Origin: Cyclobacterium salsum
GTDB taxonomy: Bacteria > Bacteroidota > Bacteroidia > Cytophagales > Cyclobacteriaceae
Length of the DNA stretch: 64,000 bases
Direction of reading: 5' to 3'
Assembly (NCBI RefSeq): GCF_010119245.1
Contig: NZ_WNKG01000001.1
Location: 248,001 to 312,000, forward strand
Part shown: piece after piece, positions 1-9,053 of the stretch
Position numbering within the stretch: the first letter of the stretch is position 1
Layout of the letters: each line of letters begins with the position of its first letter
Position numbers and translations under genes: made by a program
The notes under the pieces: generated by a model
What the model was told of the DNA's origin: nothing
The model's input: the letters and a program-made list of their open reading frames with translations, nothing else
Database searches by the model: none

Positions 1-356
1 AACTGGTAAGAACCAGGTATGCCGATTTTACTGTCAGCAGACCACCTGGAAACAGTGCTTTGGGAAACTGCGGCCGCCTTGGCCAAATCAACCATTTTAA
101 GATCCAAAAAATCAATTATCGGGGAAATCTCAGCATAGGTCAATTTATCCTCAAGCTTTCTAGCCACCTCTGCCAAACTCCTGGCACCTTTAAAATCCTT
201 TAAGAAATAACCATATCCGTTCTTGACCACATAACTGACTTGCTGGTCTCCCTTATTGACCACAAAAGTTTCAGAAATGCCATATGGCTTTTCATAATCA
301 CTAATATAGGATAGGTCTTCCGACTTAAAGGCTTTGTATTTCTTACTTTTTTTCAT
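1..356 (-). CDS. Xre/MbcA/ParS-like antitoxin, partial at window edge
   Basis: The frame is open from the ATG at 356 down to the left edge, giving at least 118 residues (MKKSKKYKAFKSEDLSYISD...). The C-terminal third (MVDLAKAAAVSQSTVSRW) reads as a helix-turn-helix, and the layout of a basic N-terminus, a middle region and a late HTH followed by an approaching conserved segment resembles Xre-like antitoxins of the RES-Xre type found in Bacteroidota. If so it would bind and neutralise a RES-domain toxin encoded just downstream, outside the window. Upstream on the minus strand a TTTG lies about 20 nt before TATATTGG, a weak match to a Bacteroidota promoter. The family call is inference from a partial sequence; a plain HTH regulator is the alternative. 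Confidence 0.5.
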   Translation of the reverse strand, partial: MKKSKKYKAFKSEDLSYISDYEKPYGISETFVVNKGDQQVSYVVKNGYGYFLKDFKGARSLAEVARKLEDKLTYAEISPIIDFLDLKMVDLAKAAAVSQSTVSRWSADSKIGIPGSYQ

Positions 357-429
357 TTGACATACCAATATATATCATTTGAAGGATTAAAACAAACTTT
401 TTACTATCGTTTACTTTGTGTATTGATTT

Positions 430-1658
430 TCAATTACTTAACACCTCCCCACTCCGCCGATTCCCCGACTCATCCACCCAGTAAATGTACCACAGCCTGG
501 CATCTGAAGGAATAGTGACTTTACCTTTGACTTTATCGATTGGGATCAGTTGCCAGTCCCTTTCGGGGCTCCGTTTGTCACCTGCGGTGAATGCCAGGTA
601 AACTTCTTTCGGCGCAGGAGCAATCGAATACCCGACCTCACTCCCCTTTTGTTTCAATTTAATTGAACTATTAAAATCGTTTTTATCTTCTAGTATGGTA
701 CTGATAAAGTTGTAAATTTCCCCCGGTTCTGCCCCGTGTAAGTGACTGTTTTTCAGTTCAGGTATCATGGAATACTGCGCATTACTGGCCAGGTTCGCTG
801 TTTTTTGCCAGTTTTCAACGAAATAGGCAAAATCATTGGTGCCGTTGATAAACAGCATGGGTATCCTTGCATGGCCCACATAACTGGAAGGATCCCATAA
901 ATATACCCAATCTTGCGTTCCTTCTATACCAAGGGAATCAAACTGACCGTCCCAGGCACTCTCTTCATGCAGAAAGCCCGCTCCATACACCGGCACGGCC
1001 GCAGCAAATCGATGGTCCACTCCGGCTACCAGATTGGTAAGGTAACCGCCCCAACTGATCCCGGTTAGTGCTGTTCGGTCCGGGTTTACCTCCGCAAAGC
1101 TGCGGATCAGGGAGTGCGCCCCGGTGATATTGGATACAGCATGGAACTGCCATTGGGCGGAAAAGTCTTCGTCCAATCGAAAAAACTTGTGCTCGTCGTC
1201 CTGCAGAGGGCCTCCAGCCGGGTACTTTTTGAGCCCCAGGGGTTGTCCTGTTGGGCTTCGGGTAATGGCTGATTTCCACTTAGGTCCATGGCGATGGCGG
1301 CATATCCCCTTTCGGCCCATTCCGTTGCCCAGATTCGGAAAGCAGTCCCTCCCCCACCGTGAGCCAGCACAATTCCAGGAAACTCCCCGGTTCCCGGATT
1401 TTTTTCACCCAAGGTAGCCGGGCTGGCGTAGTACGCAAAAACCTCCGTGACCTTCCCTTCATATTCCTCACCGGTATAGATCAGCGACCAGACAGCGTCT
1501 GTCTGATCAATCCAATCAAAATCGGGAGCGGTTGACACGGTCTTTAGATCCCAGGGAATTCGCCCTTCCAGATCTGGCGGGAGAGCAAGTCCGGTTTGGG
1601 CAATAACAAGGCCTCGCAAAAAGAATAGCGTCAACCCGACTAATAACACTTTTTTCAT
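430..1658 (-). pseudogene. Frameshifted secreted alpha/beta hydrolase (paralogue of the gene at 7411-8649)
   Basis: The N-terminal half, from the ATG at 1658 (MKKVLLVGLTLFFLRGLVIA signal peptide, HGGGG oxyanion motif), and the C-terminal half (GISWGGYL nucleophile elbow, NGTNDFAYF, HLHGAEPGE) lie in different frames. Aligned with the intact copy, both halves are near-identical at protein level. Between the shared codons TCA AAA and the shared GCTGG-type sequence this copy has 8 nt where the intact copy has 15, a net loss of 7 nt around 1219-1226 that shifts the frame. Readthrough would give about 200 residues and no catalytic serine, so the gene is very probably dead. Its 5' end abuts the mosaic scar at 1664-1831 only a few bases before the ATG, so its native promoter is gone. 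Confidence 0.9.
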
Positions 1659-1663
1659 GCTCC

Positions 1664-1791
1664 TGCCGATGCATAAAGGTCGTTTCCGGCGTATTGAGGG
1701 GTAGTTTTTCACCCTTCCTATTGGATACCGGTACGCCCAATTCTTCAAATATCAGGCGGGTGGCGGGAAAATCCCAGATGCTGCCACCTCC
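1664..1791 (-). pseudogene. Internal fragment of an inositol-monophosphatase-family gene
   Basis: About 128 bp closely match part of the intact phosphatase gene at 10638-11510. Read on the minus strand, it encodes GGGSIWDFPATRLIFEEL and then GVPVSNRKGEK...NTPETTFMHRQ, against GGGSIWDFAASRLIFEEL and GVPVSNSKGEK in the intact gene. Both ends are abrupt: similarity stops about 5 bp before the hydrolase pseudogene ATG on one side and fuses to a DUF559 gene fragment on the other. It has no start, active-site aspartates or stop of its own, so it is a duplicated scrap. Confidence 0.85.
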
Positions 1792-1831
1792 CTTTCCCGA
1801 TCTGCCAAGCAGCCTTTTTCGGTGTAATGAG
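1790..1831 (-). pseudogene. Fragment of a DUF559 nuclease gene
   Basis: About 40 bp resemble the DUF559 gene at 17388-17747. The minus-strand reading gives HYTEKGCLADRERE, against HYTEEGLLADRERD in the intact protein. The junction with the phosphatase fragment falls in a TCCC shared by both parents at about 1789-1792, which suggests microhomology joining. The donor could be another DUF559 gene elsewhere in the genome, since the match has several mismatches. Confidence 0.7.
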
Positions 1832-1863
1832 CTTTGCAAAAATCAGATACCACTATTAAAATC

Positions 1864-1898
1864 AAAAAAGGGAAACCAATAATTGATTTCCCTTTTTT
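1864..1898 (-). terminator. Intrinsic terminator after susD
   Basis: AAAAAAGGGAAA (1864-1875) and TTTCCCTTTTTT (1887-1898) form a perfect 12-bp stem with an 11-nt loop. Read on the minus strand it follows the SusD stop codon at 1916 by 17 bp and ends in a T run. The A/T flanks make it potentially bidirectional. Confidence 0.85.
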
Positions 1899-1915
1899 TA
1901 AACTTTCAAATCCGA

Positions 1916-3394
1916 CTATTCTACCAGCCAAATACTAGCATTAAAGTTATTACCACCATCTAACCGCTCAATTGCCTTTTGATAGGCCGCTTCATTTAAG
2001 CTTTGTTCCTCGCCCGGATACAAAAACCTAAGTGGCAACTCGTTATTATTGTTATTTTCACAGGCTGCGTAAATAAATGGGATTCCGTCAAAGCTCATCC
2101 CGGATTCAAAATACCACCTCCTTAGTTCGAAATAAGGCTCTAATCCGTTAAAGTAAAGTGCTTGCCATTTTTGCTCCCAGATATCTTTTCTGTCGGTATA
2201 AGTAAGACCGGGTTGATTGTAAAAATCATCAAAGTCTTCCCAACCGAATGCTTGGTAGTTAACCCGGTAATAGTCCATAGAAGCCTTTATACCATTCCGA
2301 TAATGAGGCTCGACAGCGTTGTCTATCCAGCCCTTGTCCGCTGCTTCTGCCAAAAGAAACGCTACCTCGGAATAGGTTATAATGATACCATTGGGATCTT
2401 CTAACCCTAATTCAGTAGCTGAGGTTTGGTTGGGATCATCAAAAAACTGTGGTCCTAACCGAGATCCTGAGGTAGCACAGGATTCCCCTACTCCATTATC
2501 TGCACCTGTAAAGGTGGGATTACTATAGTCATCATTATCCGGTCGAGCATAACGGCTTAATCGGGGGTCTTTATTCTCATCCATAATTCCTAGCAAGGTA
2601 CTGCTCAACGCTACGGCATCGAAATCCCCGGTTTTCAGGGGAAGCGTAGGAAATTGATTGGGAAAACCAGTTAAATAATCCAAAATGACATTTTCATTGT
2701 TTGAAGTAATTATATCCTCCTCGGCTACAATTTGCGCAAACTGAGTTCCTGCATCTGGCATTTGATTATTCGCACTCATAAGTAAGCGCAGACGCAGGGA
2801 ATTACAAAATCGTATCCAATGATTGGCATCTCCCCCAAGCAAGATATCGCCTGAACCAATCACCCCGTTTCCGGAAGCTAATAGCGTATTGGCCCTTGAC
2901 AGCTCATCGAGCAGGTCGGCGTAAATATCCTCTTGTAGGTCGTATTCCGGCGTGAATTCAGAATCAAAGCCATTGATGGCACTGGTATAGGGAATATCTC
3001 CGTAGGAATTTGTTAGGTTCGAAAATATCCAGGATTTTAACACTATTGTCGCTCCTTCTAACACCTCATTCCCATCTTCGACAGCTTTTCGTTCGATCAC
3101 CACAATATCCGTAAGGCTTTTGTAAAAACCTTCCCAAACGGTTGGGAACGCATTCCATCGATAATCATCAACTTCCGTACGAAGCGTCTTTGCGGTCAGC
3201 TGTGCGATGTTGTTCCCTAATAGAAAGGATTCGGTTACATGCGTGTTCACGCTCTGCCGGATGGCTGATGGCAAAAGCACGTTTGTTGACACCTCTGCAG
3301 GTTCGTTCGGATTCTCATTCATTTCTTCAAACTTCTCACAGGAAAAAGACAGCGTCAGTAGTGAGAATGCAATTAATATATATTTCAATTTCAT
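1916..3394 (-). CDS. SusD/RagB-family outer-membrane nutrient-binding lipoprotein
   Basis: A 492-aa surface lipoprotein expected to bind glycan or peptide at the cell surface and pass it to the SusC channel encoded directly upstream. The ATG at 3394 was chosen because it begins a lipoprotein signal (MKLKYILIAFSLLTLSFSC, Cys at about residue 19); an open extension to 3499 lacks any signal and overlaps susC. The NENPNEP motif after the lipobox and the WQALYFNGLEPYFELRRW segment near the C-terminus resemble the SusD-like group typified by PF12771. The gene follows susC by 37 nt and is closed by a strong terminator, so the two form an operon. The ligand is not evident; the flanking hydrolase copies hint at an esterified substrate, but that is inference. 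Confidence 0.93.
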   Translation of the reverse strand: MKLKYILIAFSLLTLSFSCEKFEEMNENPNEPAEVSTNVLLPSAIRQSVNTHVTESFLLGNNIAQLTAKTLRTEVDDYRWNAFPTVWEGFYKSLTDIVVIERKAVEDGNEVLEGATIVLKSWIFSNLTNSYGDIPYTSAINGFDSEFTPEYDLQEDIYADLLDELSRANTLLASGNGVIGSGDILLGGDANHWIRFCNSLRLRLLMSANNQMPDAGTQFAQIVAEEDIITSNNENVILDYLTGFPNQFPTLPLKTGDFDAVALSSTLLGIMDENKDPRLSRYARPDNDDYSNPTFTGADNGVGESCATSGSRLGPQFFDDPNQTSATELGLEDPNGIIITYSEVAFLLAEAADKGWIDNAVEPHYRNGIKASMDYYRVNYQAFGWEDFDDFYNQPGLTYTDRKDIWEQKWQALYFNGLEPYFELRRWYFESGMSFDGIPFIYAACENNNNNELPLRFLYPGEEQSLNEAAYQKAIERLDGGNNFNASIWLVE

Positions 3395-3431
3395 GTTATA
3401 TTTTTTTATGTTCAAATTGGTGGCCAGCTTT

Positions 3432-6400
3432 TTAAAAGTCGAGATTAATGCTAAAACCATAGCTTCTGGTGGATGGCAGCTGTGTGCTCTCAAACCCATT
3501 CACGAATATTCCATTTCGAATGGAGAACGTTTCTGGATCAATGCTTGGCACATTTGTAAATAACAAGAGGTTTCTACCTATAAAGGAAACACTCGCTCTC
3601 GGAATCCCTATTTGGCTTGTTAGTGATGTTGGAACCGCATAACTGATGCTCAGCTCCCTCAATTTTACATAGGTGGCATCATAGGTGGCGGCTTCGATAT
3701 TATCTCTGTTGAAACCGTTTCCGTAATACTGGTAGAAATATCCCGTGTATTGCGCTCCACCCGCAGGTACAACCACGTCATTTTCAGTAAGTTCTTCTGT
3801 TTGAAAGGAACCGTCTTCGTTTACGAATGCTCCGTCTGCGTTACCATCAGTCCAGTTCCAACCTGGCCCCACAACACCACCGGCATTTTCCATCGTGTAG
3901 ACCGGATTGCCATCGCTATCGTAGGCTACCGAATGAACCCTTCGTCCTTCCATTGTGGACAACGGTAGGTTGGGATCGTCATTATTGGTAATGGCCCCAC
4001 TGGTACCATAAAGTGCATGGGAGCGGGAATAAATTTTACCCCCTATTTGTCCATCGAAAAGAACGTTCAACGTGAGGTTTCTGTACGTAAAACTATTGTT
4101 AATACCAATTCTCCAATCGGGCTGGAAGGATCCCGCAGATACTTTTTCATCAGTCATCATGGGAATACCGTCCTGATGGATGATACGGCCATCAGGCCCC
4201 CGTTCAAAGCCAAGTCCGTATAGCTGCCCCAGCAATTTGCCTTCTTCGGCTACAAACTCAAGGTCAGAACCTCCTTCGTCGCCTGGGAATAGGTCAGCTA
4301 TAATAGAGTACCGTCCACTACTTATGATATCGGGTAGCGATTCAATGACGGATCTATTTCTTCCAGCATTCAACATCACATCCCATTTAAGATCCTTATT
4401 ATCAATAACTCTACCCGCCACAGTTAACTCTAATCCTCTATTGCTGATTTCTCCTCCATTAGTCCTATAAAATTCAAAACCACTGGTCTTGGCAACCGGC
4501 AAATCTATTATCTGATCAAAACTTAACATTTCGTAATAAGTCAGGTCTACTCGAAGTCTTCCTTCAAAGAATCGGGCATCTACCCCGGCTTCCCACGCCT
4601 GTGTACGCTCTGGCTTAAGATCCGGATCAAAGAAAATAGTATTGGTGGTGTATGCGGTTTGTGAACCAAAAGCAGGTTGTGGCGCAAAGGTATTTCCAAA
4701 AGAGTAAGGAGGCGCACCATTCCCCACCTCAGCAAAAGATCCTTTTAACTGCAAAAATGCAAATTGCCGCGAGATGTCGAGTAAATCGGAAAGGACAGCA
4801 CTGACAGCTACAGATGGATACCCAAAGCTGAAATTAGAGCCCTCAAGACCTTCCATCGGATTTACCAGCGTGCTATTCCAATCGTTTCGGAAAGATGCCT
4901 CTAAAAACAGGCTGTTTAAATAGGACAGGGTTGTTGTTCCAAATAAACTATTAATACCAGTTTCAGTCTTCTGAGATTCTACTAAAACACCTGATCGAGC
5001 ATTTGCTAAGGTGTAAATGCTCTCAGTGTCACCAAATTCGGCTAGTTCAGGATTGTTTGCTACCAGAAAATTTGCATTTTGTTTCATAATATTGCCCCCA
5101 ACACTTACATCCAGGTCAAAATTTGATAAATTGTCGCGATCCGTGTTGTAGGTGAATAATAACTCAGCGTTGGTCTCGCTAAAAGAAACTTCATCTTCCC
5201 GGTAACTTCCTCTTAAAACACCTTTAGTTGACGGTGCCCTACGATATTGTCTTTCTTCATCCAATACATCCGCTCCATATCGGAACCGTGCTGAAAAGTT
5301 TTTTGAAAAATCGTAGTTTGCTCTCAGGTTGGTGATGAAGCGATTGCTTTTAAATGAATTGGTATTTTCCTTCGCAACTAACCAAGGGTTATTTACCCAA
5401 AGATCCTCCACATAGCGCTGTTGTACGCCTGGAACTTCCCAGTAATTTTTCAGATCATTGATCTCCACCTGCCGCGGATACCATAACCAACCGTACATGA
5501 TGGAAGATGATTCATCATAGCCAGCATTGGGCACATTATCAGAATTTGATGCTACATACATGGAGTTCACCCTTATTTTTAAGCGATCGTCCAGTAATCT
5601 CCTGCCAATGCTCGCTTGAAGTGTATTTCTATTCAAGTTTGTATTGGGCGCAATGCCTTTGTTTCCCAGGTTGGTATATGAAAACCGTGAATCGCCGTTT
5701 TCATCTGAGTTATTTAGCGCAATATTATTAATGGAGGTGATTCCTGTTCTAAAAAAGTTGCGAATATTATTGGGTGCCGGTGTAAAGGGAACGGGTTCAC
5801 CATTTGAATTAAACTGCTTAATAAGCTGTCCGTTCATTCTTGGGCCCCAATTTTCACCGTATGCTTCATACGATTCATTGGGACCAATGTAGTTCGAACC
5901 ATCGACGTAGCTATATTTACCGTCCGCACCAAACCCATATTCATTTTGAAAATCAGGTAATCTTAGGATGTTTTCAAACGTAGTGCTTGAGTTAATTTCA
6001 ACACCCATTGGCGTATCGGACCCCTGCCCGGTTTTTGTCTCAATAAGGATTACCCCATTTGCTGCCCTACTTCCATAGAGCGCGGAAGCGGCAGGGCCCT
6101 TCAGAACATTAATGGAAGCGATGTCGTCGGAATTTACAATTTGTGACGCATTGCCAAAATCAATGGTCGTGGAGCCATTTATCCCATCATCGAAGCTGTA
6201 AAGATCATTTGTAATCGGCATCCCATTCACTACAAACAACGGCTGGTTATTGCCTAATAGAGAAGCTGCTCCCCGTATAGTAATGTTCGCAGAAGCAGTA
6301 GGTCCGTTTCCGCTTCCCGTTATGTATACGCCAGATAGCTTTCCGGAAAGTCCATTTATTGGATTGATTGCTTTTACAGTAGCTAAATCCTCACCATCTA

Positions 6401-6788
6401 ATCGTTGAACGGAATATCCAAGTGCTTTTTCCTCTCTTTCTACTCCCAAAGCCGTTACCACAATTTCGGTTAGTCCGGTAACATCCTCCTTTAATACTAC
6501 GTCAATTTGATTTTTGGTCCCCACATCTATTTCCTGCGAATCAAATCCAATTGAACTAAAAACAAGAATGGCGTCGGATTCGTCTATCTCAATTTTATAC
6601 TTTCCATCAAAATCTGTAACGGTCCCTTCTGATGTCCCTTTTAATAGTATCGTAACCCCTGGTATTCCAAACCCTGTTTCGTCTGAAACTACCCCTGAAA
6701 CGGTTGTCTGGGCATTGGCGAAAAAAGGAAGTGAAAAAAGGACCATCATACAAAAGACCTTCGTCAATTTGTTTAGGTTTTTACTCAT
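3432..6788 (-). CDS. SusC/RagA-family TonB-linked outer-membrane transporter
   Basis: This 1118-aa TonB-dependent channel imports oligomers together with its SusD partner. Residues 1-26 are a signal peptide ending FANAQ, followed at about 30-100 by a carboxypeptidase-regulatory-like beta domain (VSGVVSDETGFGIPGVTILL). A plug domain follows at about 110-250, with the family hallmark NVLKGPAASALYGSRAANG, and the rest is a beta-barrel ending in the aromatic C-terminus SINLDF. Length and layout are normal for the family. It is the first gene of the susCD operon. No sigma-54, HTCS or anti-sigma gene lies next to it, and I could not find a convincing TAnnTTTG promoter box in the 600-bp upstream gap. 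Confidence 0.95.
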   Translation of the reverse strand: MSKNLNKLTKVFCMMVLFSLPFFANAQTTVSGVVSDETGFGIPGVTILLKGTSEGTVTDFDGKYKIEIDESDAILVFSSIGFDSQEIDVGTKNQIDVVLKEDVTGLTEIVVTALGVEREEKALGYSVQRLDGEDLATVKAINPINGLSGKLSGVYITGSGNGPTASANITIRGAASLLGNNQPLFVVNGMPITNDLYSFDDGINGSTTIDFGNASQIVNSDDIASINVLKGPAASALYGSRAANGVILIETKTGQGSDTPMGVEINSSTTFENILRLPDFQNEYGFGADGKYSYVDGSNYIGPNESYEAYGENWGPRMNGQLIKQFNSNGEPVPFTPAPNNIRNFFRTGITSINNIALNNSDENGDSRFSYTNLGNKGIAPNTNLNRNTLQASIGRRLLDDRLKIRVNSMYVASNSDNVPNAGYDESSSIMYGWLWYPRQVEINDLKNYWEVPGVQQRYVEDLWVNNPWLVAKENTNSFKSNRFITNLRANYDFSKNFSARFRYGADVLDEERQYRRAPSTKGVLRGSYREDEVSFSETNAELLFTYNTDRDNLSNFDLDVSVGGNIMKQNANFLVANNPELAEFGDTESIYTLANARSGVLVESQKTETGINSLFGTTTLSYLNSLFLEASFRNDWNSTLVNPMEGLEGSNFSFGYPSVAVSAVLSDLLDISRQFAFLQLKGSFAEVGNGAPPYSFGNTFAPQPAFGSQTAYTTNTIFFDPDLKPERTQAWEAGVDARFFEGRLRVDLTYYEMLSFDQIIDLPVAKTSGFEFYRTNGGEISNRGLELTVAGRVIDNKDLKWDVMLNAGRNRSVIESLPDIISSGRYSIIADLFPGDEGGSDLEFVAEEGKLLGQLYGLGFERGPDGRIIHQDGIPMMTDEKVSAGSFQPDWRIGINNSFTYRNLTLNVLFDGQIGGKIYSRSHALYGTSGAITNNDDPNLPLSTMEGRRVHSVAYDSDGNPVYTMENAGGVVGPGWNWTDGNADGAFVNEDGSFQTEELTENDVVVPAGGAQYTGYFYQYYGNGFNRDNIEAATYDATYVKLRELSISYAVPTSLTSQIGIPRASVSFIGRNLLLFTNVPSIDPETFSIRNGIFVNGFESTQLPSTRSYGFSINLDF

Positions 6789-7410
6789 AAAATTAGTAGT
6801 TGTTTTTAATAAGAAATATGTTTATTGATTGATGGGCAAAGGAATCATATTGCCCTTATGTGCAGTCGTGTTAACTATTGGGATCTGGTTATAGTTTCAA
6901 ATCTGACGTAACTTCGATGAAAAAATGAGCACATTTACCAAAAATGAGAAGCTAAAAGTCATGAAGGAGGCGAAAAATTAACCAGAATTCGGATTACCCA
7001 GGATAAGTAATGATTTTCCCGGTAGTTTATTACAGCTTGAAAACGAGGCTTGAAACGAAAGTGGAAACGAGGCACGGCATGGCACCGGAACATTTAAAGG
7101 AAATAAAGCGCCTATCAAAGGAATTGAGTTGCTTTAGCAACTTCTGTACGACCACGAAATAGGTTCCAATTCATAAACGCTGCGAATTGTGTGAATTAAA
7201 TCGATTTGCTATTTCGTCCGGATAACAAAAAATAAATCGACTCATTTTGACTTTATAGCTCAAAGCTGGCCAACTATTTGATTTATTTAAATTACAATTC
7301 TATCGCCACAGCCCATGGATTAAAAAAATATATATGACCCGATTTTGGCGGCATTGTTGCCTTTTTTTGCAACAATGCTGACAAAATCTCTACGCTGTAC
7401 ATACTAAATC
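6789..7410. other. Intergenic gap upstream of susC
   Basis: About 620 bp with no supported gene between susC and the intact hydrolase, both on the minus strand. It should hold the susC promoter and the 3' end of the hydrolase transcript. It contains one clear perfect inverted repeat (7351-7378, listed separately). No paralogous gene fragments like those at 1.7 kb are recognisable. Confidence 0.6.
7351..7378 (-). terminator. Hairpin after the intact hydrolase gene
   Basis: GCATTGTTGC (7351-7360) and GCAACAATGC (7369-7378) form a perfect 10-bp stem with a T-rich 8-nt loop, 33 bp beyond the stop codon of the minus-strand hydrolase. No strong T run follows on the minus strand, so it may stabilise the 3' end or terminate only weakly. 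Confidence 0.45.
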
Positions 7411-8649
7411 CTACTCCCAACCCTTCAACTCACTACTCCGCCGATTCCCCGACTCATCCACCCAGTAGATGTACCAAAGCCTGGCCTCTGAGGGAACCGC
7501 GAACGTACCTTTGGCTTTATCCAGCGGTATCCGTTTCCACTTCCTATCGGGACTACGTGTCGCATCCGTGGTGTATACAAGGGAAATTTCTCCCGAGGCC
7601 TGGCTAATCGAATACCTTGCCTTCCCCCCTTTTTCTTTTAACTTTATTGAACTATTAAAATCGTTTTTATCTTCTAACATAGTACTGATAAAACGGTAAA
7701 TTTCTCCGGGTTCTGCTCCATGCAAATGACTGTGTTTCAGTTCCGGTATCATGGCATACTCACCATTCCTGGCCAGATGAGCTGTTTTTTGCCAGTTTTC
7801 AACGAAATACGCAAAATCATTGGTGCCGTTGATAAACAGCATGGGTACCCTTGCATGGGCCACATACCTGGAAGGATCCCATAAATTTACCCACTTTTGG
7901 GTTCCTGCGGTTCCCAGGGAATCGAATTGATTGTCCCAGGCACTTCCTTCATGGAGAAACCCTGCTCCATACACCGGCACGGCCGCAGCAAACCGGTGGT
8001 CCACTCCGGCCACCAGGTTGGTCAGGTACCCGCCCCAACTGATCCCTGTGATGGCGGTCCGATCAGGGTCTACCTCCGGAAAGGAACGGATCAGGGAGTG
8101 TGCCCGGATAATATTGGATACCGAATGAAATTGCCATTGCGCTGTAAAATCCTCATTCAACCGGAAAAACTTGTGCACGTCGTCCTGCCGAGGGCCACCA
8201 GCATCCAAACGGCTGCCTTTTGAGCCCCAGGGGTTATCCTGTTGATCAGTGGGTAACGGCTGATTTCCGCTCAGGTCCATGGCAATGGCGGCATATCCCC
8301 TTTCCGCCCATTCCTGCGCCCATATTCGAAAGGCCGTCCCTCCCCCACCGTGAACCAGCACGATGCCGGGAAATGCTCCGTCCTCCTGGTCTTGTTTCCC
8401 CAATGTAGCCGGGCTGGCGTAGTAAGCAAATACTTCCGTTGCTTTACCTTCATAGGCTTCACCGGTATAGATCAGCGACCAGACAGCATCGGTCTGATTA
8501 ACCCATTCAAAATCGGGAGCGGTTGACAGGGTCTTTAGATCCCAGGGAATTCTCCCTTCCAGATCTGGCGGGAGAGAAAGTCCGGTTTGGGCAATAACAA
8601 GGCCCCGCAAAAGAAAGAGGGTTAAGCCGATTAAAATCGTGTTTTTCAT
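7411..8649 (-). CDS. Secreted alpha/beta hydrolase (acetyl-esterase/dienelactone-hydrolase-like)
   Basis: This 412-aa protein has a signal peptide (MKNTILIGLTLFLLRGLVIAQ). The alpha/beta-hydrolase motifs are HGGGG at 100-104 (oxyanion hole), GISWGG with nucleophile Ser204, NGTND with Asp278, and the HSHLHG region with candidate catalytic His308 or His310. About 80 further residues form a beta-rich tail ending in WYIYWVDESGNRRS. The fold class is well supported. The substrate is not: proximity to susCD and to xylan enzymes makes deacylation of a plant polysaccharide plausible, but a peptidase or other ester hydrolase cannot be excluded. It is nearly identical to the frameshifted copy at 430-1658, so susCD is flanked by a direct gene duplication. 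Confidence 0.8.
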   Translation of the reverse strand: MKNTILIGLTLFLLRGLVIAQTGLSLPPDLEGRIPWDLKTLSTAPDFEWVNQTDAVWSLIYTGEAYEGKATEVFAYYASPATLGKQDQEDGAFPGIVLVHGGGGTAFRIWAQEWAERGYAAIAMDLSGNQPLPTDQQDNPWGSKGSRLDAGGPRQDDVHKFFRLNEDFTAQWQFHSVSNIIRAHSLIRSFPEVDPDRTAITGISWGGYLTNLVAGVDHRFAAAVPVYGAGFLHEGSAWDNQFDSLGTAGTQKWVNLWDPSRYVAHARVPMLFINGTNDFAYFVENWQKTAHLARNGEYAMIPELKHSHLHGAEPGEIYRFISTMLEDKNDFNSSIKLKEKGGKARYSISQASGEISLVYTTDATRSPDRKWKRIPLDKAKGTFAVPSEARLWYIYWVDESGNRRSSELKGWE

Positions 8650-8720
8650 ATTTCGAATCTATTAAATATAACCATAACACAGACCATTATTAAGGGTATA
8701 TATGATTGGGTATCTACTCA

Positions 8721-9053
8721 TCATTTGATGGCCTCGTTTGAATACTGCCACAAAGCTTTATCAAGGATCCGCATGGATACCTTCGTTTCATTAGCTAATT
8801 TTTTCGTGTAAACGGTATAAGAATGCCAGAAATCAAAATTGTAGTCCTGAGGTTTGATATGCTCGCAGCTTAAGGAATACAAAGCTCTAAAGTCAATAAT
8901 TGGATAATGGTCCGGATGATAAAAATGCAGAATCACAGAAGCCGTTGGCCAACCGACACCGGTAAGCAGTGTCAAAATTTCAATTCTTAATTTTTCGTTA
9001 TTGGTTGAGAAAGCGATTTGAGTAACTTCTTTAATTGAGTGAGGCGAATTCCC
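8721..9053 (-). pseudogene. 5'-truncated HhH-GPD-like protein fragment
   Basis: The frame encodes LTLLTGVGWPTASVILHF and then HPDHYPIIDFRALYSL, which reads like the helix-hairpin-helix and following helix of an endonuclease-III/glycosylase-like protein, and ends with a natural-looking C-terminus (ILDKALWQYSNEAIK) at 8721. The frame is open from 9053 but has no ATG; the first possible start is TTG at 8975, in the middle of the motif. Upstream residues (KEVTQIAFSTNNEKLRIEIL) look like genuine protein but overlap the end of the DUF6557-like gene in another frame. I read it as the 3' half of a gene that lost its N-terminus. The HhH-GPD assignment is inference. Confidence 0.55.

Noticed and set aside
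2162-2404. Plus-strand ORF inside susD
   Set aside because: Antisense shadow of a clear SusD gene; no signal, motif or leader supports it.
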